From contig JALJCO010012849.1 in NCBI GenBank assembly GCA_023101725.1, positions 806,001 to 870,000 on the forward strand: a stretch of 64,000 nucleotides of DNA, given 5' to 3'. The DNA comes from Atherinomorus stipes (taxonomy: Eukaryota > Chordata > Actinopteri > Atheriniformes > Atherinidae). The notes under the pieces are model-generated. The model was given only the letters and a program-made list of their open reading frames with translations. It had not been told where the DNA came from and did no database searches. Shown in pieces: positions 10,589 to 25,500 of the stretch; positions within the stretch are counted from its first letter, which is position 1; each line of letters begins with the position of its first letter. A program made the position numbers and the translations under genes.

Positions 10589-13500
10589 CTGAGAAATGGA
10601 AGGATGATTTTGTAAGATGAGTTTATGAACTGACAGAGTAACATGCTGGATGGGTTAGTTTGTTTTTAAATTAAACTATGAGGCGACAGCTTTTAGCTTT
10701 GTTGAAAATAAGTTTAAATCCTCATCAGGTGGTTTATCAGGCTGCTCTTTCTATGATGTAATAAAACCAATAACAGTTCAATTGTGGAAAAGAGAAGAAA
10801 ATCCTCTCAGAGAACTAAGGATGCACGATATAATCCGCCCCCTATCGGTATTGGCCACCCCATCAATATTTAACCGATCAGCCAGCTGTTTCTAAAGTCT
10901 AAAAAAATACTTCTTCTCCAAAAATTTATTTTTTACAGAAAAACTTCTAAAGGCTAGGGGTGGGAAAAAAATCAATACACTGAAATCTTGCAACATCTTC
11001 ATATGCTGAAATCATATTGAAATTTAAAAACGCGATGTCGATCTATTTTACTCACGAATCGTTCTGTTACAAAAACCTCACGAGAATTCACAAAAGTTTC
11101 ATGATATTTTCATATGCTGATATATTGACAATTAAAAAATGTAATATCGATCTATCTTACTAACGAAATCTTGCGATGTTTCATCGTTCTGTTACGAAAT
11201 ATTGCGAGAATTCATGAAATATTGTGAGATTTTGTAACAGAATGATGAAATCTCGCGAGATTTTTCCAGTAAAATAGGTCAATACCATGTTTTTAAATAT
11301 CAATATGATATTGGCATATGAAAATCTTGCGATATGTGAGTGTGTCGATATTTTTTCCCACCCCTATTTTTCAAAGTGTCGGAAACGGATAACAAAACTG
11401 CTATTTGCAATGACTGCTTATTTTTTCAGCTTTAATATCAGTATCGATATCAATTATCAGCCACATTAGTGTTAAGATATCAGCATATCAGATATCGGCC
11501 AAAATTCCAATATCAGAAACTGTTTCTTTATACATTAATAGACCTCTTTATCAAGCTCACTTGTTAATAGCTAATCAGCCAATTACATGGCAGCAACATA
11601 ATACATTTAGGCATGAAGACATGACTTCAAACACCTTCAGAATGAGGAAGAGGATTTAAAGACTTTGTATGTGGCATGTTTGTTGGTCTGAATATTTCTG
11701 TAACTACTGATCCGCTGGGATTTTCACACACAACCATCTAGAGTTTAAAGAGAATGGTTTGAAAAAGGGAAAATGTCAAGAGAACACCAGTTTTCTGGGA
11801 AAAGAAATGCCTTGCTGATGTTAGAGATCAAAGGAGGATGGGCAGAGTGGTTGGAGATGATAGAAAGGCAGCAGGAACTTAAATAGCCACTGGTTTCAAC
11901 TAAGGCATGCAGAGTGACATCTCTGAATGCACAGCATGTCACACCGTGAAGCAGATGGGCTACAGCAGCAGATCAGGAAATTGAGGCTACAATTTACTCA
12001 GGCTCAGCAAAATTGAACAATAGAAGACTGAAAAATTTTGCCAAGTCTGATTCAGCTGCTGAATTTAAACAGTAAGGTCTGAATTTGACATTTAAACAAC
12101 ATGAATGAACATGGATCCATCCTACAATGTATCAGCGGTTCAGGCTGCTGCTGGTGGAATAATGTGGCCTACCAACTGAGCATAATTTAAACTCTACAGC
12201 CAACCCGATTATTGTTGCTGACTATGTTCATCTCTTTATAACCATAGTGTAACATTTCTGATGGCTACTTCCAGCAAGATAATGCACACAACGCTCAAAT
12301 CATCTCATACTGGTATCTTGAACATGACAACGAGTTGCCTCCAGTGGATCTTAATCCAGTAGAGCAGCTTTGGGATGTGGTGGATTGGGAGATTCTCATC
12401 ATGGATGTGCAGCCAACAAATCTGCAGCAACTGATGCTATCATGTCAGTATGAAGCAAAATCTCTGAGGAAAATCCTTGTTGAATAAATTAAGGCAGTTC
12501 TGAAAGCAACGGGGGACGGTTTGAACACTGTTTTGACATGGATGGAAATTAACAAGAAAATATTCAAACTAAACTAAATTACAGTACAATATTTAAAGCT
12601 GAATAAACCATTGCTCATATTCTGTTAGCCATTCACATCAGCAAAGACCCTCTACTGGTGTTGCTCAATCTGCAATAAAACCATTTTCAGTATTATCTAA
12701 AGATGAGTTACAACTTCATCATCAAAACAACAAAACAATTTTTTTTAAAACATAATAAAAGGCTAAATCCACAGAACGTCTAAGGGATGAAAAATAAAGA
12801 GGTATAATTTTACCCAAAAAGAAACATACCATATAAATAATTGTGCTATCAATTTTGATAGGTCCCCAAACATAAATATTTACATCTGATTACCATGCCA
12901 ACCTCTGGATTCTTCACCATTAACATTAGCTCCGGAGTTGCTACCTTGATTGCAATGTGTGCAAATTGCATTTTCATGCCTTAAATTCAGGTGGAAAAAT
13001 GAAGCAGGATGAGGGTGAAGGTAGCAAAGGGGCTCAAAAGCCCAGTGGAGGTTGTCACTTTCCTCCTGGACATGGAAGTTAAACATTTGTTCATGCTAAT
13101 TAATGGTTAGCCGGTTCTGTAACGTTACTAATGCTAATTAAGTAAGCAAGTGTTAAGTTGCCTCTGGCAGGGAGGAATTAAACTTGTAGCTTTCACCTTT
13201 AAGATGAAAGATCAAATCTGATGAAACACAAAAATCAGGACAAATGTCTTCAAATTTTGCCTAATTACCACTAAAATTATATGATGACGTGACTGACTGA
13301 ATAAAGTATTGGAGGTATAAGTTTCTCCATGTGTGACTTACTTCCCAATTCGTCTGGGTGGAGCCTGACTGGGTTCCTCCGGGGTGATTGGCTGAATTCG
13401 GCTACTTGTCCCAGCAGCTGCGTGACATTTAGGCGACAGGCTGGCGAACATGGCAGATGGGCTGCAGCCACGCTTCAGCAGACGGCGTAGGGACAGAGCC

Positions 13501-16500
13501 ATACGAGACTTGGACAAATTCCCTCCTCCAGCCGCTCGACCCTCTGGGTTTGCTTTGACTTCACCCTCACCGGCCTCCGCCCGCCGCTCAGAGGCTGAGG
13601 TGCTGTCTAAGGCCACGCTGATGGGGGACGGACAGGTTGGGGTGTGGGCAAGGAAAGGGAAAGACGGCGAGGCAGTGGCAAAGGAGGGGTCAGCGATGCC
13701 AGAGTAGACAGCAAGGTGGGGGACAGGAGTGGTGAAGCGGCAAAGCTGTGAGGTCAAAGGGCAAGAGAAACTAGTCAGGGGGCAACTAGAGAGAACACTA
13801 CACACAAAAAGTTATGGATATTCAACTTTTGACTGGGATTTATAGAAAAATGTAAAAAAAATAAAATAAAATTAACACATTATATCATGAATATTGAATA
13901 GTACCCCACTGAGCATTTTTGGTCTAAAAGACGTCTCTTGCTCAGTGGGACAATGCTAAATCCTTCATTTCAAAACAAAAGTTTACAAAAGTAGTGGGTA
14001 TATTGTCTCAATTTTTCACTTGTAAGGGGTTTTTCTTGGTCTGATGATGTCAAAGTGTGGACATGTGGGCTGGGCAATATGGACCAAATATCATACCCCA
14101 ATATATTTATTTTAGATGACGATATACATTATATACCGGTATTTTTACCCTAATTTGTCTGAATGTTTCATTTCATATCCAACTCCTGTTTTTTAGTATT
14201 GAAACATATTTAGCATAAAGGTATCGCTCCACTGCAGTGGTGGAATCGACAAAACACTGGATAGAAATGTTTGTTAAATCGAAGTAATTAAAGATAGTTG
14301 GCTGGTTTTTTATGATTTCTTTTTAAAAGTCTTGGAGAGGATTGTCTTCCAGACAGTTTAAATAATAGGGGTGGAAAAAAATATTGATACACTGAGATAT
14401 CGCAATATTTTCATATGCCCATGCCATATCCATATTTAAAAACGCGGTGTCGATCTATTTTATGAATGAAATACCGCAAGATTTCATCAGTTACAAAATC
14501 TCACAGTATTTCGTGAAATCTCATGAGATTTCATAACAAAACGATATCTCACGATATTCCATTAGTAAAATAGATACATATCCCTTTTTTAAATATAGAT
14601 ATGGTATCGGCATGTGAAAATATCGCGATATTTAAGTCGTAAAATAGATCGATATCCCTTTTTAAAATATAGATATGGTATCGGCATATGAAAATATTGC
14701 GATAATTCAGTGTATAGATATTTTTTCCCACCCTTATTAAATAATCAGGTGACCCCTTTGTAGTTAGTTGAGGTGCAGCCGGCTCATTACGAAAAAACAA
14801 AGCAAACAAATTTGCACAACTAATACCACAATATAACAATATGTGTAAATATCAATTCTCTCATGTAAATATATGACGATATCATATCAGTATATCGCAC
14901 AGCCCTGACAGTGTTTCTTTTACTTCTTTTCTCATACATATACTCTTCATTGTTTACCCGTCACTCCACTGTAAAGCCGTAAATGTTTTATAAAAAGCAT
15001 TTAATTGTGTTGTAATATGCTATACAAATAAACTTGCCTTCCCCCGGCCTGCATTGTTTGGGGTGGTTTTCTGATGCGTGCTCTTTTTGGATTTTTTTTC
15101 TCTGCCAACCTTTTACTTCTGTAGTTTATCTACTGCACCGATCACCTATCTCTGTTCTGCTTTGCACAATTATCCTCAGCTGATGGATTTCGCCTCGCGG
15201 ACTCCTGTATCTGGATCCTCTATCCTCTATATTTAATATATATTTGTGAACATAAATAAATCCATGTCCCAGTGTGCAGCATCACAATCAGACATCATGA
15301 TTTGATGGAAAAGACTCATGAAACAAATGAAATCAAATACACACAAACAGACATGAGGAGGTTTGTGGATGTTTTATTAAGGTATGACTGATGACCAAAA
15401 CAAATAAAACAGGATGGAAAGTCTAACATGTATTATGGGAAACAAATGACAACAGTTGCATCTTGCATGGACACAAATGAAAACGTGTGATAACAGAATG
15501 TATAAGTCCAAATATGACAATTAGTTATCTGCTTGTTGGCCGTCATCAACATGACAATGGCAGTCACACAAAACACAAACTTTGCCTCTCATACATGTTT
15601 CATTAGCCCTTTAAGAAACTTTCCATGTACATCATTTTCATTTGTTGTAGGAACAAAAATCTATCTGATCAAATCTGCCTAACTTCATGTGCAATTTGAG
15701 AGGTAGCATGTTAATATCTCATTATATATTATAAATGTCCGTATAAGGTTTTTTTTTTCTTTTTTACACAGTATGTGACCTAACGTGCATAATCAAAGCT
15801 GGCTTTGACACCATGCCACTACACTTACATAACAGCATCACTATTGCACAGTTCCCATTTCCAATCACTTATTTTGAAGCATTTATAGCAGGATATCCAG
15901 CTCCGGTTTTCCATGTGTCCTTGCTCCAACACACCTGACTCTAATCAACGAGTCATCGTCCACAACTTCACAGGCTGCTGAATCCATTAAACTTGAGTCC
16001 GGTGTGTTGGAGCAGGAAGCATTGAAAACCTGCAGGATTGCAGCCAACAAGGACCGACTTTGGGCTAAAAGAGTTTCTGAACATTTATTTTCAAAAAAAT
16101 ATTAAATAAAGCAGCTTTAAATGTTACCTAAAATGGCAGGACTGTAGGTCCAATAAGAAATAAACTATAAGTACAAAAAATAAATAAATAAATGGCTAAG
16201 CCTAATGTTATCTGCTACCCGGCAAAATGTGTTTGCATTCACTTGGAAGGACGACGAGGAATGTCTTTGCCCTGCTTGCTGAGTTTGGTCATAACCTGTG
16301 TGATGTCGGCGGGGGCGCTGGCAGCAATCTTGGCTTTTTGCTCCTGTTCCTGCTGCCGGATGATGATGGGGCTGAGACTGGGCCGTCTGTTCCTGGCGTT
16401 CTGCTCCAACTGTGCTTCACTGGGGGAGCAAGGGGGGAAAAAAAGGAAGAAAGAAAGGAGAATACAGAGGAAAATATGAGGTGAAAACTTAACCATCATT

Positions 16501-19500
16501 CTTCTGTTAATAATCTCCCTCTTGGATTGATCATTTATTCTTCATTCATTATCATTTAACCTGTTTTTTTATATGAACTGGCTCATGATCAATCACAATA
16601 TTTTACTGAGCTGTTTTCTGTTTATGCCTGATAAGATGAAGACATGCAAACTTACTTGAACCTGTGCTCATCAGGACAGATAGCCTTTTTCTGTGTATCC
16701 TTAAACACTTGAGACTTCAGATATCGACCGAATGAGTCCTGCAGAAAATACATAACCTCATCATGAAGCAGCTGTTTGTGCATTTCTTTTATTTCTAATT
16801 GGTTTTCCATACTCGTATTTAGGGATGCACAATATATTCGGCCCCCTATCGGTATCGGTCTATAACGGCCTAAAAACTGAGTATCGGACATTGCCCACCC
16901 CACCGATATTTAACCGATCAGCCTGCTGTTTCTAAAGTCTAAAAAAAAAAAAAAAATTCCTCTTCTTCTTCTTCAAAAACATCTTTTTTGACAGACTTTA
17001 AAACTTCTAAAGCCTAGGGGTGGGAAAAAATATCAATACACTGAAATATCACGATATTTTCATATGCCGAGATCATATTGACACTTAAAAACGTGGTATT
17101 GGTCTATTTTACTAATGAAATCTTGTAATATTTCATCATTCCATCATGAAATTTCATGAAAATTCACAAAAATGTCACTTTATTTTCATATGCTGATATC
17201 ATATTAACATTTAAAAATGCATTATTGATCTATTTTACTAATGAAATCTTGTGATATTTCATCATTCTGTTATGAAATCTTGAGAATTCATGAAATATCG
17301 TGAGATTTTCTAACAGCACAATGAAATCTTGCGAGATTTTGTAAGTAAAATAGATTGATACCGCATTTTTAAATATCGATTTAATATCGGCATATGAAAA
17401 TATAGCAACATGTCAGTGTATCAATATTTTTTCCCACCCGTTTTTCAAAGTGTCGGAAGCGGATAACAACACTGCTATTTGGAACGACTATTTTTTTCAG
17501 CTTCAAAATCGATGTCGATATCGGTTATCGGCCACATAAGTTTTAAAATAGCTGCATATCGGATATTGGCCAAAATTCCAATATCATGCATCCCTACTCG
17601 TACTAAAGTTCACTGACCTTCTTCATGAGCATGTAGATGTGTGTTTGGGCTGCATCCAGAACATATCTGTGTGGGTGTTTCAGCCCCTTCACTGTGATTT
17701 CCATTGTTTTTCCATCTATGTTGATCCATCGCGGAGCACCACGGGCCAGGAATGTTCTAGAAAAAATAAAGTGACAGGAGTAGAAACTTCAACATAAGCT
17801 CACATTTACAGCCATTTCAAAATATTCCCTGTGTATTAAAGCCACGGTAAAATACAAAACATAACACCAAAAACCGTCAGTAAATCCAAAAATGATTTCC
17901 ATGGTAAGGGTTTCTTAATCAGAGTTCCCACACTTAAATAGAAATTATTTTCTAGGACTTTTCTAGGACATTTTCAGGACTTTTTCCAGCAGCTAAAGTA
18001 TTAGTCAAGTTATCACAACATGAACTAATAACTTCCATCCCATGCTTTGGAGAAAAACATGGCATGCTTTAAAAAAAAAAATCACCCAAAAAAATTTCTT
18101 TAGGTCATCTGTTTACTGTTTACTTACAGTTTACTTTGTTATTCTTAAATTAAAGAATCAAAAATCACTGCAAAATAAATATATCAAAATCAAATGTGTG
18201 TATTATTAATTATTCACTTTACTTCTTGTCAAAGCTTTTTTTTAATAACTTTTTTTTAACCATTGATCTTTTTTTTTAAATTAAGTGTGTGTTTGATGGT
18301 TGCTTTTATTTTAGCGTGGTTTTCTTGTTGTTTTTAGATTTCTTTAATGTTGTTTTTTTTCGGGGGGGGGGGGGGGTCCATGTCTATATGTTGTTTTCAT
18401 TTTTTGGTTGTCTTATGCATAGCATTTTGTATTGCTTTATGCTTGATAAGTGTTAGATAAATAAATAAAGTTGAATTTGGGGGGGGGGGGGGGGATAATT
18501 TTCCAGGACATTTGATTTTTCTTTTCTTTTCTTTTTCGTTTTCCATGTGTTTTCTATGACTGGAAAATTGGTCAGTTGTTTTTCAGGTTTTTTGAGGATG
18601 CATGGGAACACTGTTAATTACCATTAGCTAATAATAAAATAAAAATAATATTTAATTAACTGTTTAGTTATATATTAACAATTATTATTAAGTATTACTT
18701 AACGTTAGTTAGCATTAATGTGCAGTAATGCATTACTAAACAGTTAATTGATCCTTTCAACTCAACCTTACTTAGTGCATTATTAAGTGTTAATAAATGT
18801 TGAATCGTGTAATTAGTTAGCATTATTTATGCATTACTTAGCTCTAATAACCACATTATTTAATATGTTAATAAACCCTTAATTATATGTTTTTAGATTG
18901 ATAAAAAAAAGAGACTTAAATTCCATTTCCGAGAAAAACAAAAATATTTTTTGAAAAGAAAATAATGGAACATTACTTGTAGATATGCTCTGCTTTCTCT
19001 TTCATAGTTGCAGCAGTGCCCCACTTCAGATCCTCACAACATTCCCAGAATGCCAAGTTCTCACCTAAAAAGTTCAGGAAGAAAGAGAAATTAGAAGAAA
19101 ACCTAACCAAAAATTTAAGAGTTTTTTTTTTTTTTAAATCCATCCAACGTACCGCTGAACTCTTTCTTCAGGAAGTATCTGAAATCATCTCGTCCGCGAG
19201 GATCTGAGAGCAGCTCACTAAAGCTGAACGTCCACCTCTCCACACGCATCTTAGTGGGTATTTCCACACTGCAGCACACACAAACAACCACGGAGCAACA
19301 AAATGAGTACATTGATTAAAATAAGTTTTAGCTTTAGATTCAGTTAAAGTGTATAATTGTTCGCTGACTCACTTGAACATGTTCAGGGTCCAGTACGAGG
19401 GGTCATCAGTGAGCCAGGGATTGCTTGGAAGACACTTGGAGAGAAAAGGATCATGGCCTGAAAAAGTGCTGCAATATTTCACCAACCTGCATAAAAAGGG

Positions 19501-22500
19501 AGAAAGAATTTACCAACCCAGATAAAATCTGTCAGACACATTTAAAAAGCAGCCGTGCAGCTACAGATAAAGCTGAGCTGCAGGTTATTTTACATTCAAA
19601 CGAGTGCTTTCAGTTTCAGGAATTGTTTGCATTAATCACGCCTACATACAGCAAATTACACTCAGGACTGTTGGAGCTCAATCTTTAGTTGAATGGGACC
19701 AGGATGAAGATTATTAGGGGTGAATGGGCTCTGACTGGTATGGCTGGGCAGGCCAGGAAAGCATGGTCATAACACAGAGGGGGAGCATACTGATATGCAG
19801 CTGTGTGAGTGTAAAATTTGGCACTGCAGAGCTTTCTTCTTTTAGTTTTCTGCTGGCTTTGTTGTCTTGATTTGCTGGTGTAGGCTACAGGTCCACGATA
19901 TGTTCCTGCAGCCATGTCCAACTGCTTTCTACACATTCCTTCTGTGTCCTTGTTAATGCTTTGAGCTCATCCACGTTAGCTAGTAAGCTCAGATTTCCCA
20001 TTAGAGTTGTTGGAAGAGATGGTTTGAATTTCTTCTTTTCTCTCTGCCTTGCTCCTGCCCTGCATCCTCCTTATTTCCTCTTTGACTCATGTGGGATTTA
20101 TGGTTAATTATGCTCTCATTCATTTGGTTTTGGAGAGTGGAGGGTGCCAAACTCTGGTCTTTGAGGTTCGCCGTTCTGCAGGCTCTTGTTTTTCTGCTTC
20201 AACACACCTGTGCACTAAAAACCCCTGGATCAAACTGTTGGGTTAAAAAGGGACCAACATATTTATTTCAGCCCAGACATTTGGGTTGTTGACCCAACTT
20301 CTGGGTTAAAATAACCCAACATTGTCGTCAATGCAACCCAACTTCTGGGTCATATATTCAACCCAAAAGTGGGGTAAAAAAATGACACAATTTTCTGGGT
20401 GTGTTTTTAGTGTGTGATTCAAGTCAAATGGATCCAACAGCCTTTTGTCAAGGAGCTCGTTCGACTGCGGCTGTGTGCAACAAAACCCATCTGGACGCGA
20501 AGGAATGTGGTCTTTGAGTATTGCATGCCAGTTAGAAATTTTGTCCTTCAGACTGGACACCACATGACCATAAAAGCACCCAACTGTAGTTGAAATGTGC
20601 AGCTAGAGCTCACAAACGGCAGCTTGTGGACCTGCTTCAGTTGACCACAGAACTTGACCCTGATTGGTTTAGACTTTCACTGTTGCAGACTCCAAATGTT
20701 AAATAAAATAATTAATTAATAAAGGATGAACTGACAGATTATCAATGTTGTTGAAAATAATCAACTAAATGAATTTAAAGATCTAATCTGAAGTGAAACA
20801 GTAGATAGAAGACCATATCCGAATGGGCCTAAGCTCTTCACGATGACCCATAAATTTCAATCAGGTGTGTTGGAGCAGGGAAACAACAAAATCGCAGGAT
20901 AGCTGAGGATAGCATTTGACACCCTTGTTTTAATTTTCCGTTGCCATGGATATTCATCATAACTGATTTTAAAAAGACTCTAATGTATAAGGAGAAACCT
21001 TTTAAAGGTACAGTATGTAAGAATTACTGACATCTAGTGGTAAAGATGGGTATTTGGAATAAAAGATGTTTTCTTTCAAATGACTTCATATTCCAAGCAC
21101 TGTTGTGAATGTATGGTGGCCGTTAGTGGCCAAAATTCTCCCAGACATGAAGATGTTTTCATCTGTGAGCGGATCCAGTGGTCTCAGATGTAGCTATGAC
21201 TGAACTATGAGTAACTACTTTTTATGTCTTTTAAGGCATTACTTAACCTAAACAGTGCTCTAACTCCCATTAAACAAAGCTGATACAGCAGTTTTAAAGT
21301 TCAGAGGGCTCTCACTTCACACACATTGTTTTGTCCATTCAGGGACATCATATTAAAATGGAACAAATATGGCAGCCTCCATATGTGCATCCCCCAACAA
21401 GTAGATATAAATGACTCATTCTAGGAAAATAAACACATAACAGCTACTCTAGAGCAGCGATTACACATAAATAGAAACACACTTTTAAATTATATATCAC
21501 ATTTTTCTGCCATTGACCTTTGAATTTTTTTTACCAACTGTACAGTACAGCTGTGTAAAAGAAAACCCCAAAAAACTGTATTCAAAAAATGAATATCACA
21601 CCTGCACACTGATACTACCTAGCAGCACATTCTAGAAAGGAAATATTATCAACATATATGAATATTTTATTTAAATAATACAAATATTTTAATAATGATA
21701 TAATATAACACGTACACTGAGATGTCTGAGCTAATTAGACTGAATTACGATGAATGTTCCCTAGAGAGGATTTTGTTCATTAGCAGTAATCAGTACAAGT
21801 AAACAAGTAAACAATATAAAACGCATAAATATTAAAAATTAGGACACTGACATGTATGAAAACACGAGATGTGATGAATCTCAAATATGTTCCTACAAGA
21901 ATTTCTACATCTACAATATTTTTTGTTCATATAATTTATTTAGTAGCCCAATATGTGATGAAAAAAATGGTCTCAAGTGGTTTTTAGTATAGGCCCAATT
22001 TTTTTTTATCTAAAAAATGAATTTGGCCTGTGCTTGACTTTATGTGTGCAGCACCTGCAGATAAGTGAGTAGCAGAATATTTGGTAAAGATAGTGACTGT
22101 ACACTGGAGATGTAATCTGAACAATGCAGCTAATCAAAGGAGACTGGTGTCACAAGTACTGAGAAAAAGGTCATATGAGGAGCTGTCTTACGCGCCAATG
22201 GACACAGATGACTTGACTCTGGGCCTCATGATGGACTGCTGGGTGAAGATCATCTGAAGAGGCAGGAACCAGATGTGACAGGCAGAATGACGTACAACTG
22301 TTAGTTGATGAACATCACAGGATGATGGAAAAGATAAAGCAGGAGCGAAAGCGTCACTTACAATTCTCTCGTAGTCGTCCGGTGTTTTTGTCTGCGCACA
22401 AAAGAACACATCTATTCATTACAACTTTCAGGTCATGACACAGATTTTAAAAATGATTTACTGCACATTGTTTGTGGAAAAGTGAAATATTTTGCAGTGA

Positions 22501-25500
22501 AAAATTATTTGCATGAGCTTCTATTTCAGGATTGTTTTAAAGCTTCAGTGTGACAGCAGTTGGAGGCGTGTAGTAACCAGTTTAAATATCTGGATTGAAC
22601 AAGGAAGCCATGGGAAATGCCTACAGAAGAGAAGAAAAGAGAAAAACATAAAAGAAGAGAGGAGATTAATAGAAGACATGAAAGAGAAAGCAAGTTTCCT
22701 TTACTGCAGCTGCATTCATGCATTAAAGCTTCTTACTGAATATAAGCTGATTGACAGGAATTATGTCCAAGCAGGTCATGCGGTGACTCACCTGTTACCT
22801 CGTTTGAGTTGGGATCTGCTCGTCGCTCCAGCCCGTAGTCCATGGCGCTCACTGTCCCTGGCTGGACACACAACAGGCACTTTAACAATGTGTGTTTTCC
22901 AGAGGGCTACGTAATTACAACAGATGGCTGTTTTCTGATGCTAATCATCAGCTTATTATGTTTCACGCTTTCTCTGGCCATGTGAGACAACAAGAGGCGA
23001 GTAACCAGTTTAAAATGAGGATTCATATCATGCAAGTAAATAGTTTGCTTCTAGTAGAGCCCTTAAAATGGACTGTCTTGGCATCACATTTACCAGCTAT
23101 GGAAACAGTAAAGTCTGCAATGTTAGATCTACGTGTCCCAGGTTAAACACTAAGAATATTTTCACCCCACCTTCTTAAGATACAGGTTTCAGCAAATTGA
23201 TGTCCTAAAGGAAATATAATGCACCCTGAAACCTACTTGTGAGATGCCTGAAGATAAATGTGCTGTAGCAAGACCCTAACAGGAAAATGACACCCATGCT
23301 AACGCCCCACAAACAGCTGTCCAGCAGTGGCTGACAGCCCACTTCTGTTGCCACCGTGAGCTTTTTTTTTTTTTTCCTTGATGCTGATTTTGTATAAATA
23401 TATTCATTTAGAATATAAATACAAATATGTTTTGAGGTGGAGGCTACATTCTGACTCATACCGAATGTCTTAGTCACATCCTCTGCTAAGTTTTAGCTTC
23501 CTGTTACACAAGACTGAAAAGGCCGGGACCAAAATGCTGAAGTCATCAGTACATTATGACCACAAAACAAAGCTGATGTAAAAGTGTCAAAGTCCATTTT
23601 TGACAGACAACCCATGCCTAGCATGAAAACTACCTAAAAAAAGGAGGAAACAGCTAGCCCTTTCAGCTAAACCTATAACCTGTTAATGATGATGTGAGTC
23701 CTGCATGTGCATGCTACCTTCAATCTCAGAAACTCACATTTCTGGAGGCTACAGATGCTCAAAATGCAACACTATGGCCACTAAAAGAGAAGAGTTTAAA
23801 TTATACTACATTGCTCCAATGGTGCAAGTTTGGATATCTAATTTCCTTTTATTATGAATACAAACAAAAAAGTTATATTTATTTCTTTTACTCTTCCTCT
23901 TGCCTTGGTAAAAGCAATAAAAAAACACAATAATGACAATGATTTTGTTAAGGAAATATTGTAAAAATTATATTGCAGATATAATTAATACACCTGTGCT
24001 TATTCGCACCAAACTATCTCAGTGATATTGGGAATAATTTGAAATATTGATATTGCTCATGTGAATAGCCTAGTGTAAAAGCTGGGACAGGCTCCAGTAC
24101 CCTGCATTGGAACCAGCGGGTATAGAAAATGGATGGATGGCAATTTCATTAGCGATCAATTTCAGCTTTGTTGTGCAGCCCTAGTGTCTGATATCAGACA
24201 ATTATTCCTGTACATAACTCTGTGATCTTAGATCAGCTAAACAGAAGACAGTCTATGCTTCAGAGATTTGGTGCTTCAACGTCTCTCCTGCAAATACACG
24301 ACTCACAGCAGGCAATGACTTACATCAGATAGTAACAAAGTTCACTAATTAACATACTGCATTTTGCTTTAGACTATCAAAAGTCAAATAACACCCATCC
24401 TTGTTTCTGCATCAAACATTGGACATTAGACAGCTGCTACTCAGTGGTTACCTTCACATCACCAGCTACTTTGCTTAACTGAACAAATGCAGATTAGATT
24501 TGATGATTCCTCATTGCTGGTACATCATAAATATGAATTTCATTAGGTTTTTTGTTTGTTTTTTTTGTATTCCTTTTGCCCTGCTACACTCAAAAAAATG
24601 AATCACTGACTTATATTATTTCTTTTATGTCAACAGGTTCCACATAATAGTAATATGATACTTAAAATCAAAAGAGGCAAGTTAATCTTGTTTGTTGTTC
24701 ACAATACTTAAATGAATTGTGTGCATGCAACACATTTATATCATGTAGGGATAACATGAGACAAAATCACATTAAGATAACGATAGAAAATTATTAAACC
24801 TAACACCTATTTTATATGTTAAATGAAGATAAATTGTTTATATAGCTCACAACTGCTCTACAGTAATTCACTTTTTTCAGTGTGTATAGGAAAGACAAGG
24901 TAGATGACTAGCTTTAGCTTGTTTAGCAGCTATTGCTAGCAGTGCACCAGGTTTATGCCAACTACACTGAGTGATACGAGTGCCTCAATCATATCACACG
25001 TACTGGATATATCCAGTAAGACCTCATATTTAAGTGTCACTAATCAGATTGTGACAAATCCTGTAATCCATTCACTCTCTGAATGGACGATTGGATTTAT
25101 GTTCACACATCCCTAAAAAAAAAATGTGGTGACTCACATCAACAAAACAACAAAAAACAGACTTCAGTCACTTCAACCTTGAATCATGAATAATATGTTC
25201 AAGCCAATTCAATGGCTTCATGACTTCTCTTCGTGCTTTGGCATTGACCGTTATCCTGTAATTGTTGCTTTCTTGGGGGATCTTTTATGCAAACGCTGCC
25301 GTGTGTGAGCTCATCTGAAGTATCCTCAGTGCAAACAGACGGCAGCTTCATTACACAGCCTGCAGCTAGACCTGTCTAAAGTCACATTTGAAGAGTGTCA
25401 ATTACCCTGAGATACAGTACCTTGATTAAAACATAGTGTAAGTGATATTTTTGGTCTTACATTGCCCTCTTTGGTCGGTCTGTTATCCAAAACAGAACAC

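Noticed and set aside
13450..13707. Forward ORF of 85 codons
   Set aside because: It is antisense to rgs9 exon 18, whose minus-strand frame matches RGS9-2. The forward frame is open only because of composition.
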